Source of the DNA: Bacteroidetes bacterium 4572_112
GTDB taxonomy: Bacteria; Bacteroidota; Bacteroidia; Bacteroidales; UBA1556
Assembly: GCA_002254285.1 (NCBI GenBank)
Contig: NIUZ01000021.1
Coordinates: 1 to 14,642 of the forward strand
Length of the DNA stretch: 14,642 nt
Direction of reading: 5' to 3'
Below the pieces are notes generated by a model. It saw only the letters and a list, made by a program, of their open reading frames with translations, was not told the DNA's origin and did no database searches. Position 1 is the stretch's first letter, and each line of letters begins with the position of its first letter. Below, in pieces: positions 14,619-14,642 of the stretch. The position numbers were made by a program, and so were the translations under genes.

Positions 14619-14642
14619 AATTATTGCTTTTATATTTGAGCA

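Larger units (their letters stand above)
13607..14642 (-). mobile_element. IS66-family insertion sequence, internally deleted, right end outside the window
   Basis: The left boundary starts GTAAGCGTACGG, the type of end usual for IS66 elements (5'-GTAA). It cuts the RAYT reading frame abruptly at 13606. On the minus strand are an intact tnpB and a tnpC with its middle deleted. The expected tnpA and the other terminus would lie to the right of the window. IS66 elements usually make 8-base target duplications, so the copy of CTTTATTT at 13599-13606 should recur just past the far end. Confidence 0.8.

Noticed and set aside
1..14642. CRISPR array, tRNA/rRNA genes, or defence or phage island
   Set aside because: No regularly spaced repeats, no tRNA-like cloverleaf, and no defence or phage gene families seen. 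The accessory part consists only of decayed transposable elements.

Overview
The window is AT-rich DNA from a member of the Bacteroidota. The evidence is repeated TAnnTTTG -7 promoter boxes ahead of genes, no Shine-Dalgarno-like sequences, a LolA-like gene that seems to follow the end of ftsK, a Bacteroidota-style TamB, and IS66 and REP-associated transposase (RAYT) sequences typical of the phylum. I cannot name a genus. A CCGRMGPMC thioredoxin-like protein, which I remember mainly from anaerobes, hints at an anaerobic lifestyle; this is inference.

From 1 to about 12.9 kb the window is ordinary core chromosome, mostly on the + strand. It starts with a probable 3' end of ftsK. A LolA-like periplasmic lipoprotein carrier follows, overlapping by one base (TAATG) a cytoplasmic glycerophosphodiester phosphodiesterase. 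Next is an HD-domain dGTPase-type triphosphohydrolase. Convergent to it is a 4.6-kb tamB gene for the envelope-spanning lipid-transport protein TamB, whose 3' end lies in a slippage-prone repeat. Divergent from tamB is a compact group: a membrane-anchored protein of unknown function with a TTG start, dapF, a GNAT acetyltransferase, and mltG, which has its own -7 box over the upstream stop codon. The envelope theme (LolA, TamB, DapF for the diaminopimelate of peptidoglycan, MltG for glycan-strand cleavage) is clear. Two thioredoxin-fold genes come next, one atypical (MGPMC) and one canonical (WCGPC). Each is followed by a strong intrinsic terminator. A DUF58/vWA protein follows, with a -7 box so close to its ATG that the transcript could be leaderless.

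From about 12.9 kb to the right edge the window is a graveyard of mobile DNA. A short tandem repeat and two hairpins (REP-like) precede a RAYT pseudogene. The RAYT is interrupted by a 125-bp MITE-like element with 19-bp imperfect terminal inverted repeats and a 3-bp TAA target duplication; removing the element and one TAA restores the reading frame exactly. The RAYT also carries nonsense codons and a Tyr-to-Asn change at the presumed catalytic position. An IS66-family element, starting at GTAAGCG (13607), cuts it off. This IS66 copy keeps a full-length tnpB, but its tnpC has lost its middle.

I found no convincing new defence system, CRISPR array, tRNA or rRNA. The most notable observations are the nested RAYT/MITE/IS66 structure, the atypical thioredoxin, the unknown dapF-linked membrane protein, and paired ATACGTAT palindromes around the tamB promoter box.
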